DNA of 64,000 bases from CAVVIO01 sp963748095 (GTDB taxonomy: Bacteria; Bacteroidota; Bacteroidia; Bacteroidales; UBA10428): the NCBI GenBank assembly GCA_963748095.1, contig CAVVIO010000002.1, positions 40,415-104,414 of the forward strand, read 5' to 3'. The translations under genes were made by a program, and so were the position numbers. Below the pieces are notes generated by a model. It was not told the DNA's origin. It saw only the letters and a program-made list of their open reading frames with translations, and searched no databases. Position 1 is the first letter of the stretch; each line of letters begins with the position of its first letter. This document shows positions 9,421-19,569 of this stretch, piece after piece.

Positions 9421-11226
9421 ATGGAAACAATCCGGACATTTGATATACTCGACCGGTATAAGGCCCTTTACCCGGGGAAAGATGATGCGCTGGCAGGCAA
9501 AGAAAAGGGAATATGGGTAAGGTACTCAATAGACGAGTACATCGATTTTGCCACGAACCTGAGTTACGGTTTTCTGGAACTTGGATTAAATAAAGAAGAT
9601 AAGGTTGCTACTATTTCGAATAACCGTCCGGAATGGAATTTTGTTGACATGGCGCTCAGCCAGGCAGGTTTCGTTCACGTTCCTATTTATCCCACTATCA
9701 GTGAGGAAGATTACAGCTATATACTCAATCATGCTGAATGTAAAATTCTCATTGTATCCGATAAAAATTTGTATGAAAAGGTAAAAGCTATTGCTGAAAA
9801 GAACAAAACTATCATTGATATCTATAGTTTTAATGAACTTGAAAATGTAAAAAACTGGAAAGAAATATATGAACTTGGAAAGAAGACCAGTAAAAAACAC
9901 TTCATTGAGTTACAAAAAATAAAAGACAGCATCGGGCCGAACGATTTGGTCACACTTATATATACTTCAGGTACCACAGGGAACCCGAAAGGAGTAATGC
10001 TTTCACATAACAACCTCGTCAGCAATTTCAAATCTGCAGGTAATTTACATTCTTTTAACAGCAGCCACCGTACCCTTAGCTTTCTGCCCCTGTGCCATGT
10101 CTTTGAAAGAATGGTGAATTATCATTATCAATATACCGGTATCAGCATTTATTATGCTGAAAACATGGGAACAATTTCCGACAATCTGAAAGAAGTAAAA
10201 CCGCACGTATTTATCTCTGTGCCACGGTTGATCGAACGTGTATACGACAAGATAATCCAGGTTGGGAAAGATCTGAAAGGCATTAAAAAGATGATCTTTT
10301 TCTGGGCGGTTAACCTGGGAATGAAATATGATTATACTGCTAAATCGGGATGGTGGTACAGAAATAAACTAAAGATTGCTGACAAACTTGTTTTCGAAAA
10401 ATGGAGAGCTGCATTAGGTGGCAGTACAGGCTTAATTATAGTCGGTGGCGCAGCATTGCAACCACGTCTGTCAAGGATATTTGGAGCAGCCGGTATTCCT
10501 GTACTCGAAGGATATGGACTTACAGAATCATCACCTGTAATTGCAGCCAACAATTTAGTAACCAAAGAAATTAAAGTTGGAACCGTTGGGCCAATATATG
10601 AAGGAGTTCAGGTGAAAATAGATAAAGACGGAGAAATACTTTGCAAGGGACCAAATGTAATGTTAGGATATTACAATGAACCGGAACTTACCAAAGAAAT
10701 TATCGATGAGGATGGCTGGTTGCATACGGGTGATATTGGTGAAATGGTGGATAATAAATACCTGAAAATTACGGACAGGAAAAAAGAGATATTTAAACTT
10801 TCGAGCGGGAAATACATTGCCCCGCAGGTTATCGAAAATAAGTTCAAGGAATCTTTCTTTATCGAACAGATTATGGTAGTTGGTGAAAATGAGAAGTTTG
10901 CCAGCGCCCTTATTTCTCCCAACTTCCAGTTTTTGCATAACTGGTGTACCATACATGGTATCAAATACAGGGACAACAATGAACTTATTTCCAATCCCAA
11001 AGTTGTAGCCAGGTATCAGCGTGAAGTAAATGAGATGAACAGTAAACTCGGTCAGACCGAACAAATTAAACGGTTCAGGATGGTTTCCGAAGAATGGTCG
11101 ACACAAACAGGAGAACTGTCCCCTACTTTAAAACTAAAGCGTAAGTTTTTGTATGAAAAATATGCTTCGTTACTGCGGGAAATTTTTTCTATGAATGCGA
11201 ATAATTCTTTTGCTTCCAACGAATAA
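9421..11226 (+). CDS. Long-chain fatty-acid--CoA ligase (AMP-forming)
   Basis: 601 residues, the usual length of the FadD15/ACSL-type branch. The P-loop-like motif YTSGTTGNPKGVM is at about residues 181-193, VLEGYGLTESSP is the A5 motif, and WLHTGDIG plus ITDRKKEIFKLSSGKYI are the A7-A10 motifs near the C-terminus. It activates fatty acids to acyl-CoA through an acyl-adenylate. It is monocistronic as far as can be seen, and its 3' end overlaps the convergent symporter gene by 38 nt. Confidence 0.93.
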   Translation: METIRTFDILDRYKALYPGKDDALAGKEKGIWVRYSIDEYIDFATNLSYGFLELGLNKEDKVATISNNRPEWNFVDMALSQAGFVHVPIYPTISEEDYSYILNHAECKILIVSDKNLYEKVKAIAEKNKTIIDIYSFNELENVKNWKEIYELGKKTSKKHFIELQKIKDSIGPNDLVTLIYTSGTTGNPKGVMLSHNNLVSNFKSAGNLHSFNSSHRTLSFLPLCHVFERMVNYHYQYTGISIYYAENMGTISDNLKEVKPHVFISVPRLIERVYDKIIQVGKDLKGIKKMIFFWAVNLGMKYDYTAKSGWWYRNKLKIADKLVFEKWRAALGGSTGLIIVGGAALQPRLSRIFGAAGIPVLEGYGLTESSPVIAANNLVTKEIKVGTVGPIYEGVQVKIDKDGEILCKGPNVMLGYYNEPELTKEIIDEDGWLHTGDIGEMVDNKYLKITDRKKEIFKLSSGKYIAPQVIENKFKESFFIEQIMVVGENEKFASALISPNFQFLHNWCTIHGIKYRDNNELISNPKVVARYQREVNEMNSKLGQTEQIKRFRMVSEEWSTQTGELSPTLKLKRKFLYEKYASLLREIFSMNANNSFASNE

Positions 11227-12655
11227 GGATAAGAAGGCCAATAAAAGTAAGCATTCCGTTGATAATGAGTATTTCAAAACCAAACTTGTACCCATTGAAC
11301 CATAGCTCGGAGTTTTTTTCTATAAAATAACAAGCCAGCGGGGATAATACAGCTACAATTGGCACCCACTTTTCTTTGATCCGGAATCGGGTGAATAATC
11401 CGAAAGCATACAATCCCAACAAAGGACCGTAGGTGTATCCGGCTACATGAAATACAGCACTGATAACATTCTCGTTATTTATCTTTTTAAAAATTAATAT
11501 TACCAGCATTAATAATATGGAAACGATAATATGTACCCTCATCCTGGTCTTTCGAAGCCTTTCCTCATTCATGTTCTTGACATTCAAAATATCCACAGTG
11601 AACGAAGTTGTTAAGGCTGTAAGAGCCGAATCGGCACTTGAATAAGCCGCTGCTATTAATCCCAGAATGAAAAATACCCCGATAATCACTGGTAAGTGCC
11701 CCTGGGTTGCAATTATTGGAAAAAGGTTATCCGTATTTTCCGGAATAGCAATGCCCGTCTTTTTTGCGTAAATAAAAAGTAATGCTCCCAGACTTAGAAT
11801 GAGAAAGTTCACGGGAATTAATGAAAGACTAAACCAGTACATGTTCTTTTTAGCCTCTTTTATATTACGGCAGCTCAGATTCTTCTGCATCATGTCCTGA
11901 TCGAGCCCGGTCATAACAATCGTTATAAAAGCCCCGCTGAAAAATTGTTTCAGAAAATAATTCTTACCCTGCCAGTGCGACATAAAAAATATCTTTGAAT
12001 AGGAACTGTCGGCAATGGTATGCACCATCGATTTAAAGTTTAATCCCATCTCCTTACTTATGTAAACAATGCTTATACCGATGGCAAGTAACATAAAAGC
12101 TGTCTGCAAAGTGTCTGTCCAGATAATGGTCTTGATCCCACCCCGGAATGTATACAGCCAGATTAATACTATCGTAACCAGAACTGTTACTTCAAAAGGC
12201 ACATGGTAGGAATCAAAAATAGTGAGTTGCAATACGTTTGCCACCAGGAACAAACGGAAAGAAGCGCCAATAATTCTTGAAATTAAAAAGAAGGATGCCC
12301 CGGTCTTATAAGTTACATTTCCGAACCGTGAATCGAGGTAGGTATAAATAGAAGTAAGATTCAGCCGGTAATACATCGGCATCAGAATATTGGCTACAAC
12401 CACATATCCCAACAAATATCCGAATACTATTTGCATATATGAAAACTGGCTGGACCCGACCCATCCGGGAACTGAAATGAATGAAACGCCCGATAACGAA
12501 GCGCCGATCATACCAAAAGCAACAATGTACCACGGTGATTTTTTATTTCCCAGGAAAAAAGCAGCATTTCCGGCTTTCTTCCCGGTGAAAAAGGAAATTA
12601 GTAACAGGGTTGAAAAATAGAGCGCAATAATGAGAACAATCAATCCGGGTTTCAT
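11189..12655 (-). CDS. Sodium:solute symporter (SSS family)
   Basis: About 488 residues from the ATG at 12655 (MKPGLIVLI); the frame extends 16 codons further but those would precede the first transmembrane helix with a polar sequence. Thirteen or so hydrophobic helices can be counted. The SSS core is recognisable in WYIVAFGMIGASLSGVSFIS (helix 2, sodium-site region), the helix around TFRGGIKTIIWTDTLQ, and AAYSSADSALTALTTSF. The substrate cannot be read from the sequence; family members move sugars, amino acids, sialic acid or organic acids with Na+. Convergent and overlapping at its 3' end with the acyl-CoA ligase. Confidence 0.9.
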   Translation of the reverse strand: MKPGLIVLIIALYFSTLLLISFFTGKKAGNAAFFLGNKKSPWYIVAFGMIGASLSGVSFISVPGWVGSSQFSYMQIVFGYLLGYVVVANILMPMYYRLNLTSIYTYLDSRFGNVTYKTGASFFLISRIIGASFRLFLVANVLQLTIFDSYHVPFEVTVLVTIVLIWLYTFRGGIKTIIWTDTLQTAFMLLAIGISIVYISKEMGLNFKSMVHTIADSSYSKIFFMSHWQGKNYFLKQFFSGAFITIVMTGLDQDMMQKNLSCRNIKEAKKNMYWFSLSLIPVNFLILSLGALLFIYAKKTGIAIPENTDNLFPIIATQGHLPVIIGVFFILGLIAAAYSSADSALTALTTSFTVDILNVKNMNEERLRKTRMRVHIIVSILLMLVILIFKKINNENVISAVFHVAGYTYGPLLGLYAFGLFTRFRIKEKWVPIVAVLSPLACYFIEKNSELWFNGYKFGFEILIINGMLTFIGLLILIRWKQKNYSHS

Positions 12656-12718
12656 AATCAGGTATTCATGCGATTCATAAAAATACAAGATTACTAAAAA
12701 CATTTAAACAAAAAAATA

Positions 12719-12749
12719 TTGGATGTGCGTTGAAATGATATTATTTTTG
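12719..12749 (+). promoter_or_regulatory. Candidate promoter of recR
   Basis: TTG at 12719-12721 and TATTTTTG at 12742-12749 are 20 nt apart, close to the Bacteroidota -33/-7 arrangement (TTTG, about 19 nt, TAnnTTTG). The recR ATG is 40 nt further downstream. The first base of the usual TTTG box is not perfect. Confidence 0.5.
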
Positions 12750-12789
12750 AAGATTCGAGGAAACAGGAATTTTAATTTAAAAATGCAGT

Positions 12790-13416
12790 ATGAACTTCTC
12801 ACATTTCCCATCCAAATTATTGGAATCAGCCGTTAATGAATTTTCAAAACTTCCGGGGATCGGGCAGAAAACTGCCCTGCGACTGGTTTTACATTTATTG
12901 AGGCAGGATAAGGAAACGATCAGAAGCTTTGGCAACACATTAATTAAGTTGAGTGATGAAATAAAATACTGTACTGTATGTGGTAACATTTCCGACAACG
13001 AGATATGCGAAATTTGTGGTGATCATTCGCGCGATCATTCAACAATCTGTGTGGTTGAAAATAGCAAAGATGTGATGTCTGTAGAACAAACCCAGCAATT
13101 CAGAGGAGTTTACCATGTTCTGGGGGGCATAATTTCGCCGATGGACGGCATCGGTCCAAATGATCTGAACATAAAAGGGCTGGAAAAACGTTTGCAGGAA
13201 AATAAAATTCAGGAATTGATTCTAACGCTGAGTACCACGATGGAAGGGGATACAACAAACTTTTATATATTCAAAAAATTCAGTCCTTTTCAGATTAAAA
13301 TTACAACAATTGCCAGGGGAGTGGCTATTGGTGATGACCTGGAGTATACCGATGAAGTGACCCTGGGAAGATCCATCCTGAACCGTACATTATTTGAATC
13401 GACGTTGCCTGTATAA
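12790..13416 (+). CDS. recR: Recombination mediator protein RecR
   Basis: 208 residues, typical length (about 200). An N-terminal helix-hairpin-helix (LPGIGQKTALRLVLHLL) is followed by a C4 zinc finger (CTVCGNISDNEICEICGD) and a Toprim domain beginning ICVVENSKDVMSVE, with the C-terminal Walker-like region GVAIGDDLEYTDEVTLGR. It works with RecO/RecF to load RecA on gapped DNA. An alternative ATG 7 nt upstream is in another frame. It stands alone here and ends about 20 nt before the convergent ROK gene. Confidence 0.97.
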   Translation: MNFSHFPSKLLESAVNEFSKLPGIGQKTALRLVLHLLRQDKETIRSFGNTLIKLSDEIKYCTVCGNISDNEICEICGDHSRDHSTICVVENSKDVMSVEQTQQFRGVYHVLGGIISPMDGIGPNDLNIKGLEKRLQENKIQELILTLSTTMEGDTTNFYIFKKFSPFQIKITTIARGVAIGDDLEYTDEVTLGRSILNRTLFESTLPV

Positions 13417-13435
13417 TACTTTATTGCAAATCGAC

Positions 13436-14189
13436 TTAACTTTTCCATTCCGCCCTGGCAGCCAGCGCTGCTCCAACAATGCCGGCTTCGTTTTTTAAAT
13501 TTGCCGCTACAATTCGCGTATCTACCGTAAGATGATCAAAAAACTTTTTCCTTTTTTTGCTTACACCTCCTCCGATAATGATCATATCTGGGCTGAACAG
13601 GCGGTAAATCTCTGTGAGATACTCGTTGAATCTTTCTGCCCAGTCATCCCAGGTAAGGTTTTCACGTTTTCTTGTAGCATCGGAAGTATAAGCTTCGGCA
13701 TCCATACCCTTTAAATATTAAATGCCCCAATTCGGTATTCGGTAAAAGTTTTCCCCTTGTAAAAAATACAGTTCCTATTCCCGTTCCTACTGTAATTAAT
13801 ATAACTGCTCCATTCTGGTGTTTTCCTGCCCCGAATTTCATTTCAGCCATACCTGCCGAGTCCGCATCGTTCACAATCGTGACCGGCAGACCGGTTTGTT
13901 CAGAAAATAATTTTTGCGCGTCAATATCTGTCCACGATTTATCCAGATTTGCCGCGGTTTTCACTACTCCGTTACGCACCACACCCGGAAATCCACAACC
14001 AACAAGGCCATCCCATTTGAAATGATCGGTAATTTGCTTGATCACTTTAGCTATTGCCTCAGGTGTTGCAGGATCGGGAGTAGGCACCCTGAACCGGTCG
14101 TCAATTAATTTACCTTTTTTTGTATTTACAGGCGCCCCCTTTATTCCCGAACCACCAATATCAATACCCAGGATTTTCTTATGCTTCAT
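13436..14189 (-). CDS. ROK-family kinase, probable polyphosphate glucokinase (frame disrupted)
   Basis: The 5' part (14189 to about 13707) gives ILGIDIGGSGIKGAPVNT (ATP-binding start), VGCGFPGVV, VNDADSAGMAEMKFG and VGTGIGTVFF, ending ELGHLIFKG. The 3' part (13705-13436) continues in another frame as MDAEAYTSDATRKRENL and FSPDMIIIGGGVSKKR. Removing one base at about 13706 joins them into a single protein of about 250 residues, the length of PPGK-type ROK kinases. Such enzymes phosphorylate glucose with polyphosphate or ATP; a ppk1 gene elsewhere in the window fits but is not linked. The break is a single base, so a sequencing error is likely. Confidence 0.8.
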
Positions 14190-14513
14190 CTTTATTAATT
14201 TATGACAATAGCTTTTTCTGCATTATTAAGTTGAAAAGTCCCATAATAAATCAATATAAAAACAATATTGTGAATATCTTGACCGATTTTTTAATGGACG
14301 TTTCATTTGTATCCTTTAATTTTATCCTTTAAAATAGTAAATTTATCTATTTTTATTGGACTACAGGATTATTTAATACATACAAACATAATCAATACTG
14401 TAAAAAATAACTGATTAAAAATAGAGATAAAACAGTTAAACTAAAATTATTTTAGCGTTAAAAGTACTAATTTCACACTGTATATTAAACACATAAGATG
14501 AAAACCAAATCAA
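14190..14513. other. AT-rich intergenic region between divergent genes
   Basis: 324 nt separating the ROK gene (leftward) and the HU/SPOR gene (rightward). It must contain both promoters. It is very AT-rich with scattered TTTG and TAnnTTT-like words, but I cannot single out one convincing pair. No ORF, RNA or repeat is apparent. Confidence 0.5.
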
Positions 14514-15833
14514 ATGGACAAGTATATAAATAAATTACTCGATGCCAACAACAGGGTTATTGTGCCTGATTTCGGAGCTTTTATTGTGAAACAACTTCAT
14601 CCGCGAACCATCGTTTTTAATGAATTTTTACGCTATAACGATGGTTTATTGGTGGATTTACTGGCCGATGAAGAAAAACTGGATAAGGAAACAGCCCGGC
14701 AAAAAATTGTGGATTATGTGGAAGACATGAATAAAAAACTAGACAAAGGTCAGAAGTTTACCATTGCTTCGCTGGGAATACTCGCCAAAGAAGCTAACGG
14801 GAAAATTTCCTTTGTCGAGCCTTCTGGTGCTGTTCAGGAAAAACCTGACGAAAAGATAGCTGTAGAAGATGCCAAAAAGCCAAAAGACATTGCATTTGAG
14901 CAGAATAAACCGCAAACTGCTGAAAAACCACCTGAGAAAAAAGTTGAACCTGTAAAAGAATCAAAAAAAGAAGAAGCAAAGCCTCCCGTAAAAACGGTGA
15001 AACCTGAGATTAAATCAGAAAAAAAGCAGGAAGAAGTTAAGAAGGAAGACAAGAAACCTGAAGTAACGGCGCAGGTAAAGAAAGAGGAAACTAAAACAGA
15101 AGAAAAAGAAACGGAGAAAAAAGCCCCATTACAACCAGTACTATCAAAAACGGAAACAAGTGTAAAGGCAGGAACGGATAAAATTTCCACCCCGGAACCG
15201 GAAGTAAAAAAACAAGTCACTTTCGAAAAGCCTTCTGTCACTGTTTTGGACAAACCGGTTGAACCGGCACAGCCAGTAGAATATCAGCGACGTAACAATA
15301 AAACGCAGATTTTTATTCTGGTGGCACTAATTGTAATAGTAAATGGAGCTATTATCTATTGGTTTTTCTTTAACGATAAGGTAACCGGTATCTTTCAGCA
15401 CAATGATACAGAACTAAGGCACGATAAAACTGAAATGCCAAAAAAACCTGCAGTTACCATTACTCCCGGACAAACGGATCAGGTCGATACGAAAAAAACA
15501 ACAACAAAAGATTTAAAAGACAATACCATCAAAGAAAATAAGGCGTCAGGCCCCCCGTTTATGCCTCCTAAACCAAAACCGGCAGCAAAAAAAGTGACTG
15601 TCAGTAACGGTAAAACATACTATATCGTCGCCGGATGTTTCAAGGATGAAGTTAATGCAGACAAACTGGTTAAGGAGTTGCAGGATAAAGGATACAACGC
15701 TGTAAAATTCGGTAAAATTGGTCAGTTGTATGCTGTCAGCTACGGATCGTTTCCCGATAAGACCTCTGCCGATAATGAAATGATAAATATCAAAAAGAAT
15801 ATACAGCCCGATGTCTGGGTGATATCACGATGA
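14514..15833 (+). CDS. HU-CCDC81/SPOR-domain envelope protein
   Basis: 439 residues. The N-terminal about 110 residues form the bacterial HU-CCDC81 double domain (ANNRVIVPDFGAFIVK, RTIVFNEFLRYNDGLLVD). A long Lys/Glu/Pro-rich linker (residues about 115-255) follows, then one transmembrane helix (IFILVALIVIVNGAIIYWFFF). A second Lys/Pro linker leads to a C-terminal SPOR domain (YYIVAGCFKDEVNADKLVKE) that would bind denuded peptidoglycan glycan strands at the division site. This family is a Bacteroidota hallmark, possibly coupling the nucleoid or cytoskeleton to the septum. Antisense ORFs over the low-complexity linker are artefacts. Confidence 0.88.
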   Translation: MDKYINKLLDANNRVIVPDFGAFIVKQLHPRTIVFNEFLRYNDGLLVDLLADEEKLDKETARQKIVDYVEDMNKKLDKGQKFTIASLGILAKEANGKISFVEPSGAVQEKPDEKIAVEDAKKPKDIAFEQNKPQTAEKPPEKKVEPVKESKKEEAKPPVKTVKPEIKSEKKQEEVKKEDKKPEVTAQVKKEETKTEEKETEKKAPLQPVLSKTETSVKAGTDKISTPEPEVKKQVTFEKPSVTVLDKPVEPAQPVEYQRRNNKTQIFILVALIVIVNGAIIYWFFFNDKVTGIFQHNDTELRHDKTEMPKKPAVTITPGQTDQVDTKKTTTKDLKDNTIKENKASGPPFMPPKPKPAAKKVTVSNGKTYYIVAGCFKDEVNADKLVKELQDKGYNAVKFGKIGQLYAVSYGSFPDKTSADNEMINIKKNIQPDVWVISR

Positions 15834-15963
15834 TGTGAGGATGTGAGGATGGATTAATACTGATATTCAAATTTGTGTATCCGGGACTCTTAATAAATTG
15901 AGTCTGTTTAAAAAATTCGTACTTACTTCCAAACCCTGAAACTTTTAAGATATGCAGAACTTG

Positions 15964-16218
15964 TTCCCCTCTTGAGAGGGGCTAGGGGTGTGTGTTTTCT
16001 AAATTCTGTATTTAGTACATAATTCTTCTTAAAATCCAAATTGCATATTGGTGCAATTAATTTTTATAAATAGGTCCGTTACACTTCCTATTGTATATTT
16101 TGTAGATTAAAATATTATTATATCAATTATAAACTTCAACATTCTAAAAAAAGAAATCAATTTTTCCAGGTATACAAATAATTCAATGACACACCCCTAA
16201 CCCCTCTCAAGAGGGGAA
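15964..16218. repeat. Inverted repeat pair with C/G-rich palindromic ends
   Basis: The left arm at 15964-15994 and the right arm at 16190-16218 are reverse complements over about 29 nt with one mismatch. Each arm itself holds the hairpin CCCCTC-TTGA-GAGGGG. The 195 nt between them are AT-rich and without an ORF. The whole 15834-16292 interval carries no gene. Similar CCCCTCTTGAGAGGGG-type words recur in Bacteroidota genomes from memory; here the paired, inward-facing layout resembles a short non-autonomous element or a bidirectional terminator pair. Confidence 0.65.
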
Positions 16219-16292
16219 TTCTCATCATTTAATTCAAGTTTGTAACTAAAAATCAGTAATTAAATCATTTTTCAGATAATCTTTCTGATTCC

Positions 16293-17657
16293 TCAGTCAG
16301 CAGGCAATGTACCTATCACAGAAGAAACAAACCTGTTAAAGTCAAGCCCTTTGGAAGTAAAACCAAGACGTACAATTACCAGGTCCTTCGACGGGATAAT
16401 ATAAACACGCTGCCCTTTAAAACCGTCGCAGAAATAGGTGTCTTCCGGTACATCGGGTAAGGTTTTATTTTTATTCAGCCAGAAAAATGCTCCGTAAGCG
16501 CCTCCAGATCCTTTAGCCGGTGTTGCTGTATATTTCGCCCAGCCTTCCGGCAATATACGGGTTCCCATCCATACACCATCATTCAGGTAAAGCATTCCAA
16601 AGCGTGCCCAGTCGCGGGCTGTAGCAAAACTGTATGACGACCCCACAAAAGTACCTGATGCATCCGGTTCCATTACCATACTCCGCATATCAACCGGCCC
16701 GAACAATTCCTTGTAAGGGAAATTGTGATAGGTCACATCATCCGAAAAAATATTGCGGATGATTCCCGAAACGATATTAGCGGTACCGGAAGAATAAAAC
16801 CAGACACTGTCGGGAGGATACTGATAATTTGCTTTAATAGCGTAACCATACATATTATCACTCTTGTAAAGCATCTTCGTAACATCCGACAGGTCGAAAT
16901 AATTCTCCGTCCATCCCAGACCGCTGTTCATGTGCAACAGATCATTTAATGTTATCTTGCTGCGATTATCATTTGCCCATTCTTTTACCGGTGCCGGGGC
17001 ATTAAGGTTGAGTCTTCCTTCCTTCACAAGGATCCCTGCCAGCGCATTGGTAAGACTTTTGGTCATTGACCATCCCAGTCCCGGTGTTTTGCGGGTAAAA
17101 CCATCTGCATATTTTTCAGCCAGCAACTGCCCCTTGTATACAACAACCACGGCTGCTGTTTGCCGGATTTTTTCTTTTCCGGGTGCATCAAAAGCACTGT
17201 CAACCACCTGATTTAACATGCCTATATTAACCCCGGCCGGAATAGTATCCGCCAGCTTGTCCCCCACCGGCCAATATATTGAATCCGGAATTATTCCGGA
17301 ATCTGAATGGTTGCGGGGAGCAATGGCCAGTGCATCATTAAGCTTTCCTGAAACAAGGCTGCAACCGTATCCTTCCCTGTAAACTGCTTTACGTTTTGAT
17401 AATCCGAATAATGTAGCAGTAACATATTTCTTTTCGTAATTGATTTTTGTTTTTGCCAGGTTGATCGGAAAGAAATTCAGATCGTTCTGTTCAACCGATA
17501 CCGGATTACGGTCGGCAACAAACACACAGGAAGCCATACCTTTCGCTGCATATCCTGTGATGATCGGCAAACGCTTACCGATATAAACACCGGCAAAAAC
17601 AAGTACTGCAATAACAACCAGGGCAATAACCCTTCTACGGGTAATTAGTTTTGACAT
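16293..17657 (-). CDS. Serine hydrolase, beta-lactamase/class C family, membrane-anchored
   Basis: 454 residues. An N-terminal hydrophobic helix (VIALVVIAVLVFAGVYIG) anchors or exports the protein. The SxxK catalytic motif is WSMTKS at about residue 196, and YSSG (about residue 285) stands at the Tyr motif position. The family covers D-aminopeptidases, esterases and PBP4*-like proteins; a true beta-lactamase function is not supported. It is 11 nt downstream of the M1 peptidase stop and probably belongs to the same leftward transcript as the M1 peptidase and the exonuclease/phosphatase. Confidence 0.85.
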   Translation of the reverse strand: MSKLITRRRVIALVVIAVLVFAGVYIGKRLPIITGYAAKGMASCVFVADRNPVSVEQNDLNFFPINLAKTKINYEKKYVTATLFGLSKRKAVYREGYGCSLVSGKLNDALAIAPRNHSDSGIIPDSIYWPVGDKLADTIPAGVNIGMLNQVVDSAFDAPGKEKIRQTAAVVVVYKGQLLAEKYADGFTRKTPGLGWSMTKSLTNALAGILVKEGRLNLNAPAPVKEWANDNRSKITLNDLLHMNSGLGWTENYFDLSDVTKMLYKSDNMYGYAIKANYQYPPDSVWFYSSGTANIVSGIIRNIFSDDVTYHNFPYKELFGPVDMRSMVMEPDASGTFVGSSYSFATARDWARFGMLYLNDGVWMGTRILPEGWAKYTATPAKGSGGAYGAFFWLNKNKTLPDVPEDTYFCDGFKGQRVYIIPSKDLVIVRLGFTSKGLDFNRFVSSVIGTLPAD

Positions 17658-17668
17658 GACGGTACGTT

Positions 17669-19566
17669 TTAGTTTTGTATTATCTTCATACGATTGTCTG
17701 ACGGATCCTTATCGGGGATCATATCATCCCCAAGATACAACGCCGAAATCGTTTTATCAAATTTTCTTTTGATGATATATTCGTTCGTATCCTTCCACAC
17801 CGATAAACTCTCATTAATTTCTGCCGAACTGCCGTCGGTAAAGTTAATCTTCAGTTTAACAGGAACCGGTAGCACCCCTTTCTTTTTGATGGTGATACGT
17901 ACGGTATCATTCCCGGATTTGAAATCCTTAATCGCCAGATCGGCCCACCCGGGCTGAAAAAACCAGGCATTCCAGTACCAGTTCAGATCTTTTCCGGTAA
18001 AATTGTTGAAGGTGAAGAAAAAATCATACGGTATCGGATGCCTCCCTTCCCAGCGCCGGATAAATTCGCGCAAAGCAGCTTTGAATTCCTTCTCGCCCAG
18101 CAACCGGCTCAAAAAATAAAAAGCAGTAGCCGCATGCCAGTAAGCTTGTTGCTGGTAGGTCCAGCCCCGGGTTTGGTTCGACGGGATCATCAGTGGCACT
18201 TCCTGTTCCTCACCCGAATAGTACTCAAAAGCCCTGATAATTTCTTCATACGGATTAAAATACGTATTCTTCAGCTGCATGATCTCTTTCGGCAACAGGG
18301 TGGCCAGCCCTTCATCCATCCAGGCATACTTGCGTTCGTTGGTACCCACCATAAACGGAAAATAAGCATGTGTCATCTCATGAGAAGTTACATCCACATT
18401 CCCCATGTAATAGCCATAATCCCCGTCGTTGATCATCATGGGAAATTCCATTCCCCTTTTACCGTTGAAGGCGGTAAGCTTATCATACGGAAAAGGTATA
18501 CCGATTACCTTTGTGGACAGTAACGTAACACATTCCTTACCAATAGCTGCCACATCGTAAAAATCTGTGGAATTTTCAGGATAAACAGCATGTACTATGG
18601 TTCTTCGGCCCGTAACATTATCGGCTACAGCACTCACAGCATCCCACAGGTAGGAGTTACTGACGGCAAAAGAGAAATCCGTAATTTGACCGGTCTTGAA
18701 TTTCCATGTCAGCGGCTCATCGCCTTTTACAATACCTCCCTTTTTTCGTTCACCGGCAGTAACAATATGAATCACCGTGTCAGTATTCTGTGCTTTCCTG
18801 AAACGGGATAAGTAAGGTTCGTTCAGTATCTTCTCAGGGTTCTGCCATTTTCCAGGCGCCCAGACCAAATAACCAGACGGTACTGTAATGTCAACATCGA
18901 AATCGGAATAATCGTTATAAAATTCCTGGGTTGTTGTATAATCCAGCGCATCCCATCCGTCGATATCATCGTACACGGAGATCTGCGGATACCAGTATGC
19001 CACAAAATGTGATATTTCGTTGTATTTCCCGAATCGTCGCTGCGTTTTAAGGGGCATCCTCACATTCCAGCTAATTTTCAATTTGGCTTTCTGTCCGGGA
19101 AAAACCGGCGATTTCAACCTTAGAAAAAGGTTGGTTCCCTTCCGTCTTATCTGTTGTGTATTACTGGTATCGTAATCCATTCCGTCCACACTCAGCGATT
19201 TTATCAGTACTCCGTTAGTGACATCGGAAGGATCGACAGCCTCGTCCCTGATATTTCCTTTTTTAAAAACATCCTGGTACAGCCGGATTACCATTCCCGC
19301 AAGGGTGTCTTTACTATTGTTGGTGTAAACTATTGTTTCGTCCCCGTTCAGTTCTCCGGCTACCGGATCGAAATCCGCTTTGATCCGGTATTGCGAACTG
19401 TTCTGAAAATAATTTTTACCCGGGTTCTCCGGAATAGGAACGACTGCCTTTCTGATAGGCTTTCAGAATATTATAAGACATGTATAAATCCTGTCCATTT
19501 GCTGAATTGGATGGAAACAGATCCGACAAGCAGAAAAATAATCAGGTAACTGGGAAAACCTTTCAT
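17669..19566 (-). CDS. M1-family metallopeptidase, secreted (two frame disruptions at the 5' end)
   Basis: The main frame (from about 19420 leftward) shows the gluzincin site HEMTHAYFP and, 18-24 residues on, WMDEGLATLLP, plus a GMEFPMM substrate-binding motif: an M1 aminopeptidase-like domain. Upstream, three frames chain together. MKGFPSYLIIFLLVGSV (ATG at 19566) is a signal peptide. A second piece reads NGQDLYMSYNILKAYQKG. A third reads KNYFQNSSQYRIKADF and runs into the main frame. Breaks lie at about 19497-19512 and 19413-19421; one base change each restores one protein of about 630 residues. The start is 3 nt from the upstream exonuclease/phosphatase stop, supporting an operon. Confidence 0.82.
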
Positions 19567-19569
19567 GTA

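Noticed and set aside
14794..15253. Antisense ORFs over the SPOR gene linker
   Set aside because: Artefacts of the Lys/Glu/Pro-rich linker read backwards (Phe/Ser/Leu-rich).
16293..17657. Class C beta-lactamase resistance gene
   Set aside because: Only the general serine-hydrolase motifs are present; the Tyr motif is YSSG, and the N-terminal anchor and context point to a non-resistance family member.
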